A stretch of DNA of 64,000 nucleotides from Paenibacillus ginsengarvi (GTDB taxonomy: Bacteria; Bacillota; Bacilli; Paenibacillales; NBRC-103111), in NCBI RefSeq assembly GCF_003626695.1, contig NZ_RBAH01000026.1, forward strand, positions 62,001 through 126,000, written 5' to 3'. Under the pieces are notes generated by a model. That model searched no databases. It saw only the letters and a program-made list of their open reading frames with translations, and was not told the origin of the DNA. Shown one piece after another: positions 7,372 through 15,656 of this stretch; positions within the stretch are counted from its first letter, which is position 1, and the number at the start of each line of letters is the position of its first letter. The translations under genes and the position numbers were made by a program.

Positions 7372-9521
7372 ACGCTCCCCCCCTTTAAACGTTCCGATGC
7401 GAGATACACGGGAAGGGTCAACGTAAATGCAGTTCCTTCGCCCGTCTTGCTGACCATACTCATCGTTCCCTGATGGAAAGCGATTATTTCTTTGCAGATG
7501 GCCAGCCCGAGTCCCGCACCCGAATCTTTGCTTTTCACCAATTGCGATCCGCGGTAATATCGTTCGAACACATGATCCTGTTCATGCTCGGGGATGCCCG
7601 AGCCGCTGTCGGCCACATGTATCGCTGCCGTATCCGTACCGCTGCGCCAATCCAGCCGGATTTCGATCTGTCCTCCGGCCGGGGTAAACCGCTTCGCATT
7701 CGACAACAAATTGGAGACGACCTGCTCGATCCGAACGGAATCGATAGCAGCCGTCAGCCGGTCGCCGGCGTTTTCCGCATCGGGAGAAACGAGCAGCCCG
7801 AATCGGATTCCCGCGTCGCGGATATCAAATTCATATTTGCGAACCAGCTCCCGCACATAAGGGACGATCGCCGTTTCGCGATAATCGAAGCGAATTTGGC
7901 GCGTTTCCAGCTTCGTCAGTTCGAACAGATCAAGGATGATCCGCTCAAGAAACAGCGTCTTCTCTTGCAGCAAACGCCAATATTTCGGGTCGTCAGCCGG
8001 GATGATGCGATCGATGAGGCCGGTAATATAAGCCTTTAACGACGTTAAAGGCGTAATCAGCTCATGGGAAATGTTCGACATCAGCCGGCGGCGAAATTCC
8101 TCCTTGCGCTTCAGTTCTTCGTTTGCGAGCTGCAAGTCTTGCGTCCGTTCAGCAACGATGCGCTCCAGCGACTCGTTCAAGACGCGAAGCTCCTGCGACA
8201 GCGACTCCGCCCGCGTAAAAGCGCGCGAGAAGCTGAGCGACAGCTGCAGCGATTGCGTCAGCAAGAAGAACAGAAATCCGAACGGGATGAGGTCTCTCGA
8301 ACCGATCATGCTGCCGTAAAACAGCGTGTCGTGCACGATCGAATACCCGAGACCGACAAGACCGATCAGATTGGTCAAAGACCCGTGCCGCTTTCGGACG
8401 GTGGCCAGGACGTACACGCCGGTCAAGTAAGCGATAAGAGGGATGACGCAGCCGTATTGATAATAGTTGAAAAGCTCCGTATACACGCGTGCCGGCGCGA
8501 GCAGCTGCAGCGCGATATACGCGCCGATGACGACGCCCGATACGCGCACGACGACGCGGCTGCTCTCCTGCGGGTACTGCGACTGGATAAATTTCAGCAA
8601 AAAGAAGAGCGCCGCACTCGCGCTGATGTATTCGACTTTCACGGCCCATTCCCACGCCGGCCAGCCGAATAAATAAACCGCCATCGTCTCTCCGAGCACG
8701 AGCGTGCGAATCCCGATCATACACGTCATCAGCGCAAAATAAAGCGCGGCCCGGTTCCGGTTACGCGTCAAATAAAGCGCGGCATGGTAAACCGTCATAA
8801 TAAACAGGCTGCCGATGATGAACGACTCGTAGAAGACGTTCGCGTTCCTCTCCTGCGTTACTTGCTCCGAGGTGCCGAAGTCGATCGATTTCCACAGACC
8901 GCCTTTGCGCTGGACGAAATTGGACACCTGAATGACGAGCTCCAGCCGGTCCGATGAAGGCTGTATATACACGACCTTCGGATAATTGCCGGGAACCATC
9001 GAATCCAGGCTCGTCCCTACAACTCCGTTACCGGCAAGCGGCTTACCGTTTACCCATAAACGGTAAGCCGTCGCAATGCTCGGCATGTACAGGGCCAGCG
9101 TCCGATGGCGAAGCGGCTCGGGCAGCACGATCGCGGCTCGGTACGTCCCGTACCCGTGATTCGATAACCTCTCGCCCCCGTCCTCATGACTGCTCCATAC
9201 GCTCGGCACCTCGATGTAGCCGGGCTCATACCGGGACTCCTCGCCGGTAAAATCCGCCGGTTCGAGCAGCCGGGAACCGTACCATTCCCATATTCCATCG
9301 AGCGGCACCGTTTCGTGCTCGTACCGGTCCCACTCGCGCAGGTCGAGGATGCCCCGCAGGGCGCCCCCGGCTTTAGAGCTGCCGGAGGCATGGGCCGGAA
9401 GCACGCATAACCCGATCCAAACGATGGCGAAGAAAACGGCAAACGCCGTTTTAAGCGGATAATATCGCATAGTGCCTGTTAACCGTATTATTTTCCATAT
9501 TCGTTTCATGATCCGTACCAT
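7368..9521 (-). CDS. Histidine kinase with 7TMR-DISM-type sensor module
   Basis: 717 residues from ATG 9521 (GAAGGAA 7 bp upstream; a TTG at 9542 is less likely). Order: a first membrane segment or signal near residues 20-45; an extracellular jelly-roll like domain (IPSVWS-type region, TYRAAIVLPEPLRHRTLALY, YRLWVNGKPLAGNG) typical of 7TMR-DISM extracellular regions; about seven membrane helices (residues 230-420, beginning FIIGSLFIMTVYHAALYL); a coiled coil; the HisKA phosphoacceptor site SNISHELITPLTSLKA; and an HATPase domain with N box (VVSNLLSNAKRF), DSGSGIPEH and GAGLGLAICKEI. The stop overlaps the start of the response regulator. The sugar-binding-like outer domain suggests a carbohydrate or cell-wall signal, which is inference. 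Confidence 0.88.
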   Translation of the reverse strand: MVRIMKRIWKIIRLTGTMRYYPLKTAFAVFFAIVWIGLCVLPAHASGSSKAGGALRGILDLREWDRYEHETVPLDGIWEWYGSRLLEPADFTGEESRYEPGYIEVPSVWSSHEDGGERLSNHGYGTYRAAIVLPEPLRHRTLALYMPSIATAYRLWVNGKPLAGNGVVGTSLDSMVPGNYPKVVYIQPSSDRLELVIQVSNFVQRKGGLWKSIDFGTSEQVTQERNANVFYESFIIGSLFIMTVYHAALYLTRNRNRAALYFALMTCMIGIRTLVLGETMAVYLFGWPAWEWAVKVEYISASAALFFLLKFIQSQYPQESSRVVVRVSGVVIGAYIALQLLAPARVYTELFNYYQYGCVIPLIAYLTGVYVLATVRKRHGSLTNLIGLVGLGYSIVHDTLFYGSMIGSRDLIPFGFLFFLLTQSLQLSLSFSRAFTRAESLSQELRVLNESLERIVAERTQDLQLANEELKRKEEFRRRLMSNISHELITPLTSLKAYITGLIDRIIPADDPKYWRLLQEKTLFLERIILDLFELTKLETRQIRFDYRETAIVPYVRELVRKYEFDIRDAGIRFGLLVSPDAENAGDRLTAAIDSVRIEQVVSNLLSNAKRFTPAGGQIEIRLDWRSGTDTAAIHVADSGSGIPEHEQDHVFERYYRGSQLVKSKDSGAGLGLAICKEIIAFHQGTMSMVSKTGEGTAFTLTLPVYLASERLKGGSV

Positions 9522-9594
9522 CGGCGTTCCTTCGCGATTCAATCTCGTTACGTACCTATATTATCGTCTATCGCGAGCCGTTATTGTAGCCCTA

Positions 9595-9623
9595 TTCACA
9601 TCCCGCCGCATCTGTGCTATAGT
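9595..9623 (+). promoter_or_regulatory. Sigma-A promoter of the que operon
   Basis: TTCACA (9595-9600) and TATAGT (9618-9623) with 17-bp spacing, about 65 bp ahead of the preQ1 aptamer. Both boxes match the housekeeping consensus at 4-5 of 6 positions. Confidence 0.65.
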
Positions 9624-9688
9624 ACGGGAGACAACAAAAGAAGAAATCCGGGTACCCTCGCGTTCCATTCGGGAGCGGGCGGTCCGGG

Positions 9689-9724
9689 AGAGGTTCGCGA
9701 ACTCCCTCTATAAAAAACTAAGGC
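9689..9724 (+). promoter_or_regulatory. preQ1-I riboswitch aptamer
   Basis: The sequence AGAGGTTCGCGAACTCCCTC followed by TATAAAAAACTAAGG matches the class I preQ1 aptamer of Bacillus queC leaders almost base for base: P1 stem AGAGG / CCTCT, conserved loop TTC..., and the A-rich tail with the CTAA segment that pairs into the loop as an H-type pseudoknot. It lies in the leader of queCDEF and should lower expression when preQ1 is abundant. Confidence 0.93.
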
Positions 9725-9764
9725 TTGCGATGATCCGGTCTACGGTATCGCATGTTTTTGCGTT

Positions 9765-9803
9765 CGGCGCGAAGCGGGCTCCCCGCCTCGCGCCGATTGT
9801 TTT
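9765..9803 (+). terminator. Riboswitch-controlled terminator ahead of queC
   Basis: Long GC-rich stem CGGCGCGAAGCGGG / CCGCCTCGCGCCG (9765-9778 and 9783-9795, one bulged base) with a CTCC loop, followed by ATTGTTTTG. It lies 40 bp downstream of the preQ1 aptamer and 50 bp before queC, the usual place for the expression platform. The antiterminator partner is not obvious by eye. The U tract is interrupted, so efficiency may be moderate. Confidence 0.7.
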
Positions 9804-9854
9804 GAATAAGGGTATGGATCTCGTTCTTCTCGTCCAAGAGGAGGAGAAACGGTT

Positions 9855-10523
9855 ATGCAAAAGGAGAAAGCCGTCGTCGTATTTAGCGGCGGGCAAGATA
9901 GCACGACATGCCTGATCTGGGCGATGCAGCGATTCGAAGAGGTGACCGCAGTCACCTTCGACTACGGACAGCGGCACAAGCTGGAGGTAGAAGTCGCAGC
10001 CGCGATCGCGGAGGAGCTGAAGGTGGAGCACCGCGTGCTCGACATGTCGCTGCTCGGGCAGCTTGCGCCGAACGCGCTGACCCGCGGCGATATCGCCATC
10101 GAGCAGCAGGAAGGCTCGCTGCCTACGACATTTGTCGACGGGCGAAATTTGCTGTTCCTGTCGTTCGCCGCCGTGATCGCCAAGCAAATCGGGGCGAAGC
10201 ATATCGTAACCGGCGTGTGCGAGACCGATTTCAGCGGGTATCCGGACTGCCGGGATGTTTTTGTCAAATCGGCAAACGTTACGTTAAACCTCGCCATGGA
10301 CTACCCGTTCGTCATCGATACGCCGCTCATGTGGCTCAGCAAAGCCGAAACGTGGGAACTGGCGGACCGGCTCGGCGCCTTCGACTTCGTCCGGCAGCGG
10401 ACGCTTACTTGTTACAACGGCATCGTCGCGGACGGCTGTGGGGAGTGTCCGGCATGCAAGTTACGACGCAAGGGACTGGACGAATATGCGGCTTCACTGC
10501 CGAAGGAGGCGGACCGTCCATGA
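9855..10523 (+). CDS. queC: 7-cyano-7-deazaguanine synthase QueC
   Basis: 222 residues, the usual length. The ATP-pyrophosphatase P-loop SGGQDSTT is at residues 11-18; the zinc site is the C-terminal Cys cluster CGECPACKLRRKG with an earlier Cys in LTCYNG. It converts 7-carboxy-7-deazaguanine to preQ0 using ATP and ammonia in the cytosol. A GAGGAGG site precedes ATG 9855. It is the first gene of a tight four-gene operon and overlaps queD by 4 bp (ATGA), so the two are translationally coupled. Transcription passes through the preQ1 riboswitch upstream. Confidence 0.97.
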   Translation: MQKEKAVVVFSGGQDSTTCLIWAMQRFEEVTAVTFDYGQRHKLEVEVAAAIAEELKVEHRVLDMSLLGQLAPNALTRGDIAIEQQEGSLPTTFVDGRNLLFLSFAAVIAKQIGAKHIVTGVCETDFSGYPDCRDVFVKSANVTLNLAMDYPFVIDTPLMWLSKAETWELADRLGAFDFVRQRTLTCYNGIVADGCGECPACKLRRKGLDEYAASLPKEADRP

Positions 10524-10960
10524 TGCAGCAAATATATCCTACAATCCCCCATCCGTACGCGTACGAGTTAAATAAAGATTTGCAGTTTGCAGCCGCCCAT
10601 TATGTGCCCGCCGAGGAAGCGGGCAACTGCCGGAAGCTGCACGGCCATACGTATTTCGCCAACATTACGGTCGCCGGAGATACGCTCGATTCCGCCGGCT
10701 TTCTCGTCAACTTCTCCATCCTGAAGCGGCTTATTCACGAGCGGTTCGACCATACCGTATTAAACGACGACCGCGAAAGCTTCGACGACCAACATCCCGA
10801 CCGTTTCCCGACGACGGAGGTCGTAGCACGGACGATCTGCGACATCGTGCAGCGTTATCTGGACGGGACGGAAAACAAGCCGCGCTGCCTGCAGGTGTAC
10901 TTGCGCGAGACGCCGACGAGCTACTGCCTGTACCGTCCGAAGGCGGGAGACGGCCGATGA
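10520..10960 (+). CDS. queD: 6-carboxytetrahydropterin synthase QueD
   Basis: 146 residues of the PTPS fold. Zinc ligands are visible: His in FAAAHY and the pair in LHGHTY; the catalytic Cys lies in GNCRKLHGH, and the charge-relay pair in FDHTVLND. It makes 6-carboxy-5,6,7,8-tetrahydropterin from dihydroneopterin triphosphate, the substrate of QueE. The start ATG 10520 overlaps the queC stop; a second ATG at 10523 is also possible. AAGGAGG lies at 10503-10509 inside queC. The stop overlaps the queE start, again as ATGA. Confidence 0.96.
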   Translation: MMQQIYPTIPHPYAYELNKDLQFAAAHYVPAEEAGNCRKLHGHTYFANITVAGDTLDSAGFLVNFSILKRLIHERFDHTVLNDDRESFDDQHPDRFPTTEVVARTICDIVQRYLDGTENKPRCLQVYLRETPTSYCLYRPKAGDGR

Positions 10961-11685
10961 GCGGCGCGCGTTTTCCTGTAATGGAACTATTCGGTCCGAC
11001 CGTTCAAGGAGAAGGGATGGTCATCGGCCGGAAAACGATGTTCGTCCGCACCGCCGGATGCGATTACAGCTGCTCCTGGTGCGATTCGGCTTTCACATGG
11101 GACGGCAGCGGCAAGGCGGATATCCGGATGATGAATGCACAGGACATCTACGAAGAGCTTTACAAGCTCGGCGGCGAAACGTTTGCGCACGTAACCGTCT
11201 CCGGCGGCAATCCAGCCCTGCTGCCCCAGCTTGGCGAGCTGATCGACCTGCTCCATTCGCGCGGCATCGGCGTTGCGCTGGAGACGCAGGGCAGCCGGTG
11301 GCAGGACTGGTTTTGGCGAATTGATGAGCTGACGCTTTCGCCTAAGCCGCCCAGCTCCGGCATGGTCACGGACTGGGCTGCGCTCGACTCGATTGTCGCC
11401 AGACTGACGGAACGGAAGCGGCTATTTAGCCTGAAGGTCGTCGTGTTCGGCGACTCCGATCTGGAATATGCGGCCGGCGTTCACGAGCGGTACGCGCATG
11501 TGCCTTTCTACGTACAGGCCGGAAACGACCGGCTGTGGGAAACCGAGCCGGAGCGGCTGCTGCCTTATTTGCTGGAACGGTACCGCTGGCTTATCGACCG
11601 CGTCATGCCGCATCCGCGTCTCAGGCAAGTGCACGTTCTGCCGCAGCTTCATACTTGGATATGGGGCAACAAGAAAGGCGTTTAA
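10957..11685 (+). CDS. queE: 7-carboxy-7-deazaguanine synthase QueE
   Basis: 242 residues. A small radical SAM enzyme with the Bacillus-type cluster motif CDYSCSWCD (CX3CX2C) near residues 34-42 rather than the longer CX14CX2C spacing of E. coli QueE. The SAM-contact motif VSGGNPAL follows near residue 80. The opening FPVMELFGPTVQGEGMVIG is characteristic. It rearranges 6-carboxytetrahydropterin to 7-carboxy-7-deazaguanine, using a 4Fe-4S cluster, SAM and Mg2+. It sits between queD (4-bp overlap) and queF (49-bp gap). Confidence 0.96.
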   Translation: MSGARFPVMELFGPTVQGEGMVIGRKTMFVRTAGCDYSCSWCDSAFTWDGSGKADIRMMNAQDIYEELYKLGGETFAHVTVSGGNPALLPQLGELIDLLHSRGIGVALETQGSRWQDWFWRIDELTLSPKPPSSGMVTDWAALDSIVARLTERKRLFSLKVVVFGDSDLEYAAGVHERYAHVPFYVQAGNDRLWETEPERLLPYLLERYRWLIDRVMPHPRLRQVHVLPQLHTWIWGNKKGV

Positions 11686-11734
11686 TCCTAAACTGCAAGT
11701 ACTTGGATTTTATACGACCCAAGGAGGCGCTTAT

Positions 11735-12238
11735 ATGACAGAGGCGGGGAGAACCGAAGGCGAGCTTGCCGGCGTAACGCTGCTCGGCAACCAAGGCACC
11801 GACTACCGGTTCCAGTACAGCCCGGACATTTTGGAATCGTTCGAGAACAAACATCCGGGACGCGATTATTTCGTCAAATTCAACTGTCCCGAATTTACGA
11901 GCCTTTGCCCGATGACCGGCCAGCCGGATTTCGCGACGCTGTACATCTCGTACATCCCGGACCGCCGCATGGTGGAGAGCAAGTCGCTTAAGCTGTATTT
12001 GTTCAGCTTCCGCAACCACGGCGACTTCCACGAGGACTGCATGAACATCATCATGAATGACCTGATCGCCCTGATGGAGCCCCGGTACATTGAGGTTTGG
12101 GGCAAATTTACGCCGAGAGGGGGCATTTCCATCGATCCGTACTGCAACTGGGGACAGCCCGGCACGAAATACGAACGGATGGCGGAGCATCGCCTGCTGA
12201 ACCACGACCTGTACCCGGAAAAAGTCGATAACCGTTAA
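11735..12238 (+). CDS. queF: NADPH-dependent preQ0 reductase QueF (type I)
   Basis: 167 residues, the length of single-domain type I QueF. The active-site Cys is in NCPEFTSLCPMTGQPDFATL; the NADPH-binding signature ESKSLKLYLFSFRNHG with E of HEDC follows, as in Bacillus QueF. It reduces the nitrile of preQ0 to the amine preQ1, the riboswitch ligand and the base inserted into tRNA by Tgt. I place the start at ATG 11735 because AAGGAGG lies 8 bp upstream; the frame is open further back only because it lies across queE. Confidence 0.96.
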   Translation: MTEAGRTEGELAGVTLLGNQGTDYRFQYSPDILESFENKHPGRDYFVKFNCPEFTSLCPMTGQPDFATLYISYIPDRRMVESKSLKLYLFSFRNHGDFHEDCMNIIMNDLIALMEPRYIEVWGKFTPRGGISIDPYCNWGQPGTKYERMAEHRLLNHDLYPEKVDNR

Positions 12239-12350
12239 CCTGGCGGTAAGCGAACCGGTTTTATCTGCAGGATTCCGAGTATGACATACATCGGCCCATT
12301 TCTGCGCATAGTATATTCGTTTCCATGAAAAGCAAGAGGAGGGAACGAGG

Positions 12351-12521
12351 ATGGCGTCCAACAAGCAGCAGCAGGAAAAACGCAATTTAGGTCAAGTCCG
12401 TGACGAGCTCACAGAGAGCGCGGCATCGGCCGAGCAGCAGGGAGAAACCGAAGCGGACCGCCGGGTGGTAGCCGCCAGCCGGGAGCAGGATTCCGAAACG
12501 GAAGACAGTTTCGAGGCTTGA
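12351..12521 (+). CDS. Small acidic hydrophilic protein of unknown function
   Basis: A 56-residue frame opening MASNKQQQEKRNLGQVRDEL and ending SETEDSFEA, preceded by an excellent GAGGAGGGAACGAGG ribosome site. It has no hydrophobic segment and is rich in Q, E, A and R, so it is probably disordered or helical and cytosolic. I do not recognise the family. Size and composition resemble small spore-associated or stress proteins of Bacillales, but no SASP signature is present. It lies alone between queF and the arsR-like gene, about 110 bp after queF; a weak GGCGGT/ACCGGT hairpin near 12243-12262 may separate them. Confidence 0.6.
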   Translation: MASNKQQQEKRNLGQVRDELTESAASAEQQGETEADRRVVAASREQDSETEDSFEA

Positions 12522-12590
12522 TACCTGCCGCTCACGCAAGAAAACTGCAAAATGCCCTGGCCGATCCGGTCAGGGTGTATACATACACCG

Positions 12591-12643
12591 TTTACAGGCG
12601 GCGAGAAATGTGTTACCCTATATTTCGAAATGTATAGAAATAG
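12591..12643 (+). promoter_or_regulatory. Promoter and operator of the ArsR-type repressor
   Basis: TTTACA (12591-12596), 17 bp, TACCCT (12614-12619), directly followed by the imperfect palindrome ATATTTCG-N8-AGAAATAG (12620-12643). The same half-sites with the same spacing recur ahead of the MFS gene at 12961-12984. A repressor bound here would block transcription start, so autoregulation is likely. Confidence 0.7.
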
Positions 12644-12666
12644 CGAGCAGGCAAGGAGGGATCGGC

Positions 12667-12948
12667 ATGGGGAACGATAACGCGGACATTTTGCAGGCGG
12701 TCAAAGTGTATAAGGCGCTCGGGGAGCCTACCCGTTTGAAAATCGCCCTGCTGCTCACCGAGGAACAAAATTTGTGCTGCTCCGATATTATGGGCAAGCT
12801 CGAATCCGTCGCCGGCTCGACGCTGTCGCATCACCTGAAGCAGCTTACCGATAGCGGCCTGCTCAATCTGCGCAAGGACGGCACGTATATTTATTACAGC
12901 GTGAACCGCGAATTGGCGGCGAAATATGCGCCTTATTTGCTGGTGTAA
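12667..12948 (+). CDS. ArsR family winged-helix repressor
   Basis: 93 residues from ATG 12667 with AAGGAGG 7 bp upstream (a reading from 12610 runs through the operator and is rejected). The winged helix is clear: YKALGEPTRLKIALLL, recognition helix GSTLSHHLKQLTDSGLL, wing RKDGTYIYYSVN. Two adjacent Cys (NLCCSDIM) sit at the alpha-3 metal site position of ArsR/SmtB proteins, but the full ELCVCDL motif is absent, so a metal ligand is uncertain. It is likely to repress itself and the MFS exporter next to it through the shared operator. The inducer may be a drug or small molecule carried by that exporter. Confidence 0.9.
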   Translation: MGNDNADILQAVKVYKALGEPTRLKIALLLTEEQNLCCSDIMGKLESVAGSTLSHHLKQLTDSGLLNLRKDGTYIYYSVNRELAAKYAPYLLV

Positions 12949-12960
12949 TTTTTTTGCTCG

Positions 12961-12984
12961 ATATTTCGATATTTTTAGAAATAT
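12961..12984 (+). promoter_or_regulatory. Second copy of the ArsR-type operator, ahead of the MFS exporter
   Basis: ATATTTCG-N8-AGAAATAT, a perfect 7-bp inverted repeat ATATTTC / GAAATAT. It matches the site at 12620-12643 in both half-sites and spacing and lies 36 bp before the MFS start. No good -35/-10 pair could be fixed here. Confidence 0.7.
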
Positions 12985-13019
12985 AGGACTAATGGATGGA
13001 TCATGGAGAGGAGCACTTT

Positions 13020-14228
13020 ATGTCAAACAGTTGGAAAATTTACATGCTCGCCGTCGTCAGCTTTCTCGTCGGGACGTCCGAGTTTATGATCGCCGGCATT
13101 CTCGATAAAATCGCCGCCGACACCGGAGTGACCGTGGCCGCCGCCGGCCAGCTCATAACCGTCTTTTCGCTCGCCTACGCCTTCGGCACCCCGTTCCTGA
13201 TGGCCGCCACTTCCCGTATGGAGCGGCGGAAGCTGCTTATCTATTCGCTTGCCGTCTTCGTGGTCGGTAACGGGATCGCACTCGCACTGCCGGGCTTCGG
13301 TGCGCTGGTTCTCTCGAGAATCGTAATCGCCCTGAGCGCAGGCGTCTTCGTCGTAACCTCGCTCACCGTAACGTCTAAGCTGGCCCTTCCGGACCGCCAA
13401 GGAAGCGCCATAGCGACGGTCGTCATGGGCTTCAGCACTGCCTTGATCGTCGGCGTCCCGATCGGGAGGGTCGTAGCCGCGGCCTACGACTGGAAAACGA
13501 CGTTCGGAGCGATCGGCGCGCTCGGACTCGTTGCGATTCTTATCATCGCACTGACCATTCCTCGAACGGAAGGAGAAGAACCGACGCCGCTTCGCGAGCA
13601 GCTCGCCATACTGAAGCAGCCGAAAATCGCCATCGCGCTGTCGGTTACGTTTTTCTGGATTTCCGGCTATTCGATCGCTTATACGTACATTTCGCCGTTT
13701 TTGCTCTCGGTTACCGGCATGAGCGAGAAAATGGTGAGCGCCGGACTGTTCGCCTTCGGCATCGCCAGCCTGATCGGCTCCAAGCTCGGGGGCTTCGGCA
13801 CGGACAAATGGGGCGTCGCCCGGACGCTGGTCGGCGGCATGCTGCTTCATACGGCGGCACTCGTACTGTTATCGCTAACGGCCCATTCCGCAGTTATCGT
13901 ATTCCCGCTGCTCATGCTCTGGTCGTTCTCGGCTTGGTCGTCGGGCCCTACGCAGCAATACCATCTGATTACGCTCGCTCCCGAAGCGTCGGGCATTATG
14001 CTCAGCTTGAACAGCTCGATTTTGCAACTGGCGATGGCGGCTGGAGCGGGGATCGGAGGAATCGTCGTGGAACGCGTATCGCTGTCCGCCGTCAGTTGGA
14101 TCGGAGCGGCCGGCGTCGCCGTCGCCGCCTTGACCGCCGCCTTGTCGCTCGGCTTATCGCGTTCGCGTGCTTTATCCAGGTCGCGCCAAAGAGCGGAAGA
14201 GCGCAGCGTCGCGCAGGCGGAAGCTTAA
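13020..14228 (+). CDS. MFS transporter, DHA1-type drug or metabolite exporter
   Basis: 402 residues with 12 predicted membrane helices. The opening YMLAVVSFLVGTSEFMIAGI and the helix 2-3 loop MAATSRMERRKLLI fit the DHA1 subgroup that includes AraJ/YdhP/PbuE-type exporters; the second half repeats the loop as GGFGTDKWGVARTL. It should act as a proton-driven exporter in the cytoplasmic membrane; substrate unknown. GAGAGGAG precedes ATG 13020. It follows the ArsR-type repressor by 71 bp, with a copy of the repressor's likely operator between them, so the pair looks like an inducible efflux module. A terminator follows. Confidence 0.9.
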   Translation: MSNSWKIYMLAVVSFLVGTSEFMIAGILDKIAADTGVTVAAAGQLITVFSLAYAFGTPFLMAATSRMERRKLLIYSLAVFVVGNGIALALPGFGALVLSRIVIALSAGVFVVTSLTVTSKLALPDRQGSAIATVVMGFSTALIVGVPIGRVVAAAYDWKTTFGAIGALGLVAILIIALTIPRTEGEEPTPLREQLAILKQPKIAIALSVTFFWISGYSIAYTYISPFLLSVTGMSEKMVSAGLFAFGIASLIGSKLGGFGTDKWGVARTLVGGMLLHTAALVLLSLTAHSAVIVFPLLMLWSFSAWSSGPTQQYHLITLAPEASGIMLSLNSSILQLAMAAGAGIGGIVVERVSLSAVSWIGAAGVAVAALTAALSLGLSRSRALSRSRQRAEERSVAQAEA

Positions 14229-14244
14229 TCTGACTACGAAAAGT

Positions 14245-14287
14245 AAAGAGGTCGTCCGGCGCAGCAACGCACCGGCGGCCTCTTTTC
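14245..14287. terminator. Bidirectional terminator between convergent genes
   Basis: Stem AAAGAGGTCGTCCGG / CCGGCGGCCTCTTT (14245-14259 and 14272-14285, one mismatch), with T-rich ends on the plus strand. It lies between the MFS gene and the convergent binding-protein gene and can serve both. Confidence 0.8.
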
Positions 14288-14299
14288 GTTCGGTGAACC

Positions 14300-15619
14300 T
14301 TACTTTTTAACTTTGGCTGCCTCGATTTCCTGCTTCGCCGCCTCGGCCGCTTCCCGAAGCGCGGAATTGAGATCGCTTTGACCCGAGACGACTTTTTGAA
14401 ACGCCGTATACGCTTTTCCTCCGGCTATGCTGCTGAACTTATCCTTAGGCGTGATGGCGGCTGCCTTTTCCGGAGCGTACGGCTTCAAGTTTTTTCCCTT
14501 GTAGCTTTCCTGGTTTTGCGCGAACGCCTTGCGTACGTCCGGGTTATTCAATACTGTCTGTACGCCTTCCTTCGATTTCTTCATCTGGTACTCGTCGGAG
14601 GTGAGATAAGCGAGCACTTCGAACGCTTCCTCCTTATGCTTGCTGATTGACGCGATCTCCATATACGAAGGCACGTATTGCGGGGCGACATTCGGCGCTT
14701 CCTTGAAGTACGGCATCGAGATGACGTCCCACTCGAAGCCGACCGGCGTATCCAGCAACCCGACGCCATACCACGCCATCATCGCCGCAGTTTGATCTTT
14801 GCGGAACAGGTCCTGCCACTTGGACATCATATCCTTCGCTTTATCTTCGCCCGCCAGTGTGAAAAATCTCGAGAACTGATTCATCACTGACTTATACTTG
14901 TCTTCCTCAATCGTTACCTTGTCCGTCTTCGGATCATAGTTCGGTGCCGACAGCTGGTTATTGTTCAGCATATGGCTTACGGACATCGTCAATCCGTAAT
15001 ACTGCGTTCCCCCGTCGATCAGCGTCATTTTTTTGGCCAGTTCATAAATTTCGTCCCAGCTAGAGCCTTCCTTTGGATACGTTACTCCGAACTTGTCGAA
15101 CAGATTTTTATTGTAAAATAGGGTGAAAATATCGGTGCTGACCGGCAAACCGTACATCCCGCCGCCGGAGAAATCTTTCATGAACTGGACGACGGATGGC
15201 TCCAGCCTTCCCAGATCGTATTTACTGTTTTTGATCAGACCGGATATATCGTACTGCAGCCCGAAATCGACGATTTCGTTAATCGTGGAGGTCGTCGACA
15301 TGATGATGTCAAGCGGCTGGCCGGAGGCGATCAGATCGGCGGTTTCCGTCCCTTTGGCGTACTGGACGAACTTGATTTTGTAATTCGGGAATTTCGCTTG
15401 AATATCGTTGCCGCGCTCCTTCATAAACTGCTCGACCGTGCGCCCCGACTGCGGCGAATAGAAGACGAGCTCTACCGGCTCTTTGCTTTTGGCTTGCGTT
15501 CCGGACGTTTGGGCTTGTTCGTTATTCGCGCCGCTTCCGCTCCCACTGCCGCCGCTGCAAGCCGCAAGTATCGTCGATGCGGATAATACCGTTAAACCGA
15601 TCGCTGACAGACGTTTCAT
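14300..15619 (-). CDS. Orphan ABC-type sugar-binding lipoprotein
   Basis: 439 residues. Lipoprotein signal MKRLSAIGLTVLSAST then ILAACSGGSG with the lipidated Cys at 21, followed by a Gly/Ser-rich tether. The family-1 binding-protein motif FYNKNLFDKFGVTYPKEG and the C-terminus SDLNSALREAAEAAKQE make it a paralogue of the proteins at 1956 and 53363. TGGAGG precedes ATG 15619. It stands alone with no permease, hydrolase or regulator beside it, but has a perfect LacI-type palindrome 38 bp upstream. The likely role is high-affinity binding of an oligosaccharide for a permease encoded elsewhere. Confidence 0.88.
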   Translation of the reverse strand: MKRLSAIGLTVLSASTILAACSGGSGSGSGANNEQAQTSGTQAKSKEPVELVFYSPQSGRTVEQFMKERGNDIQAKFPNYKIKFVQYAKGTETADLIASGQPLDIIMSTTSTINEIVDFGLQYDISGLIKNSKYDLGRLEPSVVQFMKDFSGGGMYGLPVSTDIFTLFYNKNLFDKFGVTYPKEGSSWDEIYELAKKMTLIDGGTQYYGLTMSVSHMLNNNQLSAPNYDPKTDKVTIEEDKYKSVMNQFSRFFTLAGEDKAKDMMSKWQDLFRKDQTAAMMAWYGVGLLDTPVGFEWDVISMPYFKEAPNVAPQYVPSYMEIASISKHKEEAFEVLAYLTSDEYQMKKSKEGVQTVLNNPDVRKAFAQNQESYKGKNLKPYAPEKAAAITPKDKFSSIAGGKAYTAFQKVVSGQSDLNSALREAAEAAKQEIEAAKVKK

Positions 15620-15656
15620 GTAATAACCTCCAGTGCTAAATTAATAACTATTTGAG

